Of a DNA stretch of 64,000 bases, positions 59,543 through 64,000 are shown piece by piece. The stretch covers positions 21,534,501 to 21,598,500 of the forward strand of contig NC_088113.1 in assembly GCF_036370855.1 (NCBI RefSeq), read 5' to 3'. Both the position numbers and the translations under genes were made by a program. Source of the stretch: Dromaius novaehollandiae (lineage: Eukaryota > Chordata > Aves > Casuariiformes > Dromaiidae). Positions within the stretch are counted from its first letter, which is position 1. Each line of letters starts with the position of its first letter. The notes under the pieces are model-generated. The model saw only the letters and a program-made list of their open reading frames with translations, searched no databases and was not told where the DNA came from.

Positions 59543-61994
59543 GTGGTCTTTCACGTGCTTGCCCCCCCCTCCCCCATCTGTTTTAGCAGGAAAATCCCTC
59601 TTGTGCTGAGCCCACGCTCTGAGGCCTCCTGCGCAAAACCACTGTCTTGGTGCTTGGCACCTGCTGGGGCTGGGTGGCCCCCGCGCAGCCCCCAGCCTGC
59701 TGCCCGTCTGTCCGGCCGCGGCCTCTGCTCGCGGGTGGGCTCTGCTCAGCCCACCAGGTCCCACGTGAGCAGGGAGCAGCGAGGGCAGAGCGTCTCTGCC
59801 CTGCGTCTCGCCTGCGAGCCTGGGCTGCGCAAGCTGCGCCCCTCGGGCTTGCCCTGTCTCCTGGGCCTGGGCCTGGGCCTGGGCCTGGGCCAGCCCCTTG
59901 CTCCAGCGCTGGCTCCTCCTCGGGGTGGAGGGACAGGGCTGCCGCGGAGGCAGGGGACGGAGCTGCCGCGCTGGGCCGGGAGGCACTGGGTGGATGCAGC
60001 CCCTCAGCCTGGGGCTGCCCCGGGTGGAGAGCAGGGGTGGCAGAGGCAAAGCGGAGGCTGGTGGCAGAGGGAGGGCTGAGGCAGCAGTGCTCTGCCCGTG
60101 TCTGGGGTGGCCTCTGCGCTTCCCACCCTGCCAGGAGTGCGGTCCTGTGCTGCAGAGCAGTTTGCAGATGAGCTGGGCCTGTGCCGCTCCCTCAGGTGTG
60201 CAGAGCTCCGGGTGGAGTCGACCCTGCTGGGCAGGCGCGCTGGGGCGAGGGAGCGCTCGGAGCAGGGCGAGGGGAGCGGGCAGCCTCCTGCAGCCCCAGC
60301 CTCAGCAGCACGGCACTGCCCGCACCAGCGTGGAGCTGCCAGAGCCCACGGCGCTCTGGAGATGCAGGGTCCCAGGTCCCAGGTCCCAGGTCCCAGCTCC
60401 GCAGGCACAGCAGGGGCTGCGGGCCACCAGCAGGGCTCACGGAAGGAGGTCGGAGCCCTCCAGGGCAAAGAGCCAAGGCCTGCAAGGTGAAGGCCTGGGA
60501 GCACCAGCGCTGCAGAGCAGCTGGCCCCGTACCAGGAGAAAGTAAACAATTAATTACAGCCGTCAAGAAGTAACTAACGCCAGCGGGCTGTCATGATCTC
60601 AGCCTGCTCCAGAGGAGATGCCGGGAGCTGCAGCCAGCTCTGACTCTGATATCCTCCTGGATTAAGTGGGTGAGAGAAGGGTGTTGGGTGGCTGTGAGAT
60701 GATCTGAAGGTTCAGAGCAGGGTTCCTGTCAGCGGCACCAGTCCTGAAGGTGCCCCTGAGTCTCGCTGCCCTGCTGGTGCTTGGGGAGAGAGGGAAGGAA
60801 GGGGGCACAGCTGGAGGCAGCAGGGACCCGGGCAGAGCTGACTGGGGTGGGATCAGCCCATTCCCAGCCCTTCTCCAGAGTCAACCCCTTGTTGAGGCTC
60901 CGAGAGAGGGGGCTGCCTGCAGGGAGCCCCTGAGGCTCTGCCTGCTGAGGTATTGCTCAAGGAGGCACAACCCCAGGGCTCTTGGGAGGTCTCTCTGGGA
61001 AAGGTTCAGTTCTGAGCTCGCTCCCGTCTCTGAGCAGCCTTCCCTGCTCTGCATAGCTGCTGCAGCCCGGCTGAGGTCAGAGAGATGTCAGCAGTGCCTT
61101 TGCCAGACCCCTGGCCCCGCTCCCGGGCTGTCTGGCCATCCCTCTGTCTGTCTGTGGTGCACCCGGACGACGGCATCGCTCTAGGTAGAGCCGGGGCTGC
61201 TGCGGGCCAGTCCTGCTGTTGGGGCAGGAGGGCTTTGCCCCCCAGTGCCAGCCCGTCCTGCCTGCAGGATGGTCCCCGGAGCAGCTGGCACTGCCCTGCC
61301 CCAGCGTCGCGCAGGAGCTCCCCACTCTTTCCGGCTGCCAGCCTTGAGCCTGGCAGGGGCTGGGGGCTTCGCTGGGGGCAGGGGATTGCCCTGGCCCCGA
61401 GGCCTCACAGGGTCCCTTGGAGACACATCAGTCCCACACTGAAGCAGGGCCTGCGCCACTGCCCCCTTCCCCCCCCCGAGCTGGGGTCCCCTGGTCCCTT
61501 GGGCTCTGTCACAGGCTAATTGAGGGACACGCAGTGGCTGTCCTGCCTGCGCCAGCTGGGAGGGGGGACCTGCAGCCATTGAAGTGCCCTAATTCCTCCC
61601 CCAGCCCTGGCTCAGCGAGGCAGAGCAGCACTGCCCGGGGAGGTGGCGTATGGCTCTGCTACAGCTCCTTCCCCCTCCCTCTCCTCTGCCTTCCACTGCT
61701 TCCCTCCCCAAAAACCCGACAGGGGATAATGCCTCCTGAATACATGATGAAGTGAGTAGTCAGGCTGGGCTCTGCCGCTGCTGCTGGGAGTGAGTGAGTG
61801 TGTGAGTCTGTGCATTGAGGCATCTCTGCACTGCAGCCTCCTCCTACATCCAGCCAGAGAGAAAGAGAAAGGCACGGAGGGAAGGCGGCTTGTTGCAGTA
61901 CGAGGCACTGGCCCCTGCGAAGAAGCAAATCGCTTGCAGCCACCCAAGGAAGGAGCGTAGCAGCCCCTGAGCAAGGAGGCAGGCAGCAGGCGCC

Positions 61995-62046
61995 ATGCTG
62001 AATAACCTGACGGACTGTGAGGATGGTGACGGGGGTGCAAATCAAG
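61995..62046 (+). CDS. SLC12A5: SLC12A5 exon 1b (start of KCC2b isoform)
   Basis: MLNNLTDCEDGDGGANQ then one base of a glycine codon. The mammalian KCC2b exon reads MLNNLTDCEDGDGGANPG, so 16 of 17 residues agree. It ends in phase 1 at GTAAGG, the same phase as exon 1a, so both can join one exon 2. KCC2b is the main neuronal isoform. The 5' UTR upstream (61740-61994) is purine-rich, with no TATA box. Confidence 0.96.
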
Positions 62047-64000
62047 GTAAGGAGAGCAGCCCTTGGAGGGGCAGGGGAGCAGCAGGGCTGGAGGGAGAGC
62101 TGGGGGGCAGGGGGGCAGACCTCCCCCTGCCCGGGCGCGGCAGGATTGGCCCCGCGTGCTGTTCGGATGATCGGCAGAGCCATAGCTGTGGGGATGTGGA
62201 CAGCAATGTCGCGTTCATCGCTGTGCGTGGCAGCAGAGGCAGCCTGCGCTCCATCCAGGCACAGAGAGCTGGAGGTCGTGCACCAGGCGCGGGGAGGGGG
62301 CTGCTGCAGCCTCCGGCCCCCGCAGCCCGGCAGGAGCCCCCGCCACCGCCGCCACCGGCCGCCCCGGGCGGCTGCTGCTGTGCCGAGCCGGGAACGCCGT
62401 GGCGGCGGGGGCCGTGCGGTGCCCGCTGGGGACGCCGGCCCCGCTGTCCCCGCTGTCCCCGCGGGTCTGCGGCATGCGGCGCCGGGGCGGGCGGCCAGCG
62501 CCTCCGCGCCGCTCCCGGTCCCGGTCCCGGTCCCCGCGCTGCTCCCTTCGCCGCGGGTCGCCGCTGCCCCACAGCGCCGGTCCCGCTCTCGGCCTCCGCG
62601 GCCGGGGCTGCGGATAAAGACACCGCGGCGGGGTGCGCCGAGCCCGGCACGGAGCCGCTGCCGGGAAAACCCCTCTCGGGCGGCGGCTGCGGTCCTGCTC
62701 CCGGGGCGCTCCCGGGGGAGCCGCGGGGCTGCCGGCGCTGGGGGCCCGGTGCCCCCCGGGGGCTGCGCAGCGAGGGGCCCCCGCCGTCCGCGCACCGGCC
62801 CGCTCCCGTGCCCGGCCGGGCTGTGCCGGCGCGGGGGCCCCTGCATGAGCCCCCGGCCATCGCCTCCCCCGCCCGGAATACCGATGCCGCCCCCAGCCCC
62901 GGGCATCGCCTCCGCCGCCCCCCAGCGCGGCTGCCGCCCCCGGCCCCGGCCCCCTCCGCCGCCGCCCCCGCTCCGCTCCGCCGGGGGCTCCGCCCGGCCC
63001 GGCCCGGCCCCGCCGCTGTCCGCGGTGCTGAAGCGGCCGCCGGCCCCCGCGCCGCCGCTGGCGGCTGCCGCAGCCGTGCCCGGCCGTCCCGTGTCGCGCC
63101 GTCCCGTGTCGCGCCGTCCCGTGTCGCGCCGGGCCGGGCCGGGCTGCGGGCGCGCCGTCGGGGCGGGCCGTGCTGCAGCCCGGCGCAGTGCAGGCGGACA
63201 GGCCGCTGCGGGCGAGGGGCCGGGGGCTGCAGCCCGGCCGGGGGCAGTGGAGCCGGCAGGCCCTGGCAGCGCTCCGCGGCTGCGGTGCTTTGGTCTAAAC
63301 GCTCCCCGGGGCATCCCCTGACAGCCGAGCTGCTGCTGCGGCTCCTCGGGCCCCTGCAGGGACATGCCCAGCCCCAGGCGCTCGCAAGCTGGGCAAGTGC
63401 AGCATCCTCTTCTGCAGGTGTTTCAGTCAGGCGCAGGAGTGGGATGGAGCCAGGCAAACGCTGTGATGTGCTCGGGGAGACCTTCAGTCTCTCTCTGGCT
63501 CTCCCTCACTCCCCTGCCAGGTCCCCTTGCCATAGCCCCTCGCAGGGTCTGCTGAAAACCCCAGCCAAGAGGGCTGCTGGAGGGGACAGCCAGATCTGGC
63601 ACCTGCGGTAGAAGTCTCTGGCTGCCTGCAGTGGGGTTTTGGGCACAGCCGCTCGCAATGCTTTTGCTGTTCCCTCTGCTCCACCGATCTGACTGTTTAT
63701 TTGCTTGTTTATTCATGGTTCCACTCAAGGTCAGGGTTGGCAGGACTCTTCTGGGGGCACCTTGCCTGGGTGGGGGCGGTGGCACTGACCCGCTGGCAAT
63801 ACCCTTCCCTGGGCTCTGACTTTCTCTCAGTCCCATCCAGCACTAGGATCCATTCTGCTCGTTGCTTTTCCACCGCAGCCGTGCTGGGCTGCATGCAGAC
63901 AGGCATATCTGCCCTGCTGCTTGCAGGCTGCGTTTCTGGGGTCTTCCTGGAAGGTTGGACGTGGTGCCATTACAGACGGAGCACAGCAGTCTTCCCTGGA
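62047..64000 (+). other. SLC12A5: SLC12A5 first shared intron (to window end), CpG-rich then ordinary
   Basis: 62140-63320 is a dense CpG island with a triple GTGTCGCGCCGTCCC repeat at about 63090-63130 and an RE1 element. 63320-64000 is ordinary intron. I see no exon matching the shared KCC2 exon 2 (GNPKESSPF), so it must lie beyond 64000. Confidence 0.7.
63012..63032 (-). promoter_or_regulatory. SLC12A5: RE1/NRSE (REST-binding) silencer element
   Basis: The plus strand GCCGCTGTCCGCGGTGCTGA plus A agrees at 19 of 21 positions with the reverse complement of the canonical RE1 (TTCAGCACCACGGACAGCGC plus C). It lies about 970 bp after exon 1b. A neuron-restrictive silencer in the first intron after exon 1b is known in mammalian KCC2, where REST represses the gene outside neurons. 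Confidence 0.88.

Larger units (their letters stand above)
49797..61994 (+). other. SLC12A5: SLC12A5 intron between alternative first exons, rich in minisatellites
   Basis: About 12.2 kb without a supported exon. Arrays seen: 49870-50115 GTGGGGCAGGG-type units; 54549-54702 three units of about 45 bp (TGTGCGGAGGCTGGGGACGT and following); 55180-55720 degenerate units built on GGCCGTGGGGCTGGGCC; 56238-56282 a GT/GC dinucleotide run; 59865-59895 CTGGGC hexamers; 60363-60392 GGTCCCA heptamers. Large open frames here are repeat or GC artefacts. Confidence 0.65.

Noticed and set aside
61659-63611. Overlapping long open frames on both strands over the KCC2b CpG island
   Set aside because: They run through the real exon 1b and its donor, are Pro/Gly/Arg-rich, and show no conserved motif.
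63320-64000. Shared exon 2 of SLC12A5
   Set aside because: No stretch encodes the GNPKESSPF-type sequence after a splice acceptor before the window ends.

Overview
The window is a gene-dense, GC-rich piece of vertebrate nuclear DNA. I read it as a bird microchromosome, probably the equivalent of chicken chromosome 20. The evidence is canonical GT-AG introns that are mostly very short (ZNF335 occupies about 10 kb), high GC with many G-rich minisatellites, very few interspersed repeats (one old CR1-like LINE scrap), and the gene order PCIF1 - ZNF335 - MMP9 - SLC12A5, which matches human 20q13.12. A turtle or crocodilian is not strictly excluded.

Layout: (1) 38-7000, plus strand: the last nine coding exons and 3' UTR of PCIF1, the cap-adenosine N6-methyltransferase. 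(2) 7049-12765: a single-copy stretch carrying an RNF182-like RING gene (plus strand), flanked by two direct copies of about 745 bp of the PCIF1 3' UTR. (3) 12765-18550, minus strand: two tetrapod oddities in tandem. One is a compact orphan Iroquois-class (TALE) homeobox gene. About 0.4 kb upstream of its promoter lies the 3' end of a multi-exon SOWAH-family ankyrin gene. (4) 21165-31850, minus strand: complete ZNF335 with 27 coding exons, a non-coding first exon and a CpG-island promoter. (5) 32.1-43.9 kb: intergenic. (6) 43.9-48.4 kb, plus strand: complete MMP9 with 13 exons, an AP-1 site and a TATA box. (7) 49.7-64 kb, plus strand: the two alternative first exons of SLC12A5 (KCC2a and KCC2b) in a large repeat-rich intron, with a REST/RE1 silencer site behind exon 1b. 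The shared exon 2 lies beyond the window.

The most unusual part is the Iroquois-SOWAH pair. An Iroquois-Sowah linkage is reported as an ancient bilaterian regulatory block that was taken apart in tetrapods, where intron-less SOWAH retrogenes remain. Here a SOWAH gene that still has introns sits next to an Iroquois gene. Its ankyrin region is cut into extremely small exons: one of 12 nt and four predicted exons of exactly 3 nt. Each 3-nt exon supplies the one conserved codon missing from the protein. The visible reading frame closes exactly over 800 nt.

The other genes form no pathway together. They are neighbours kept by old synteny: mRNA cap methylation, transcription control in neural progenitors, matrix proteolysis and neuronal chloride export.
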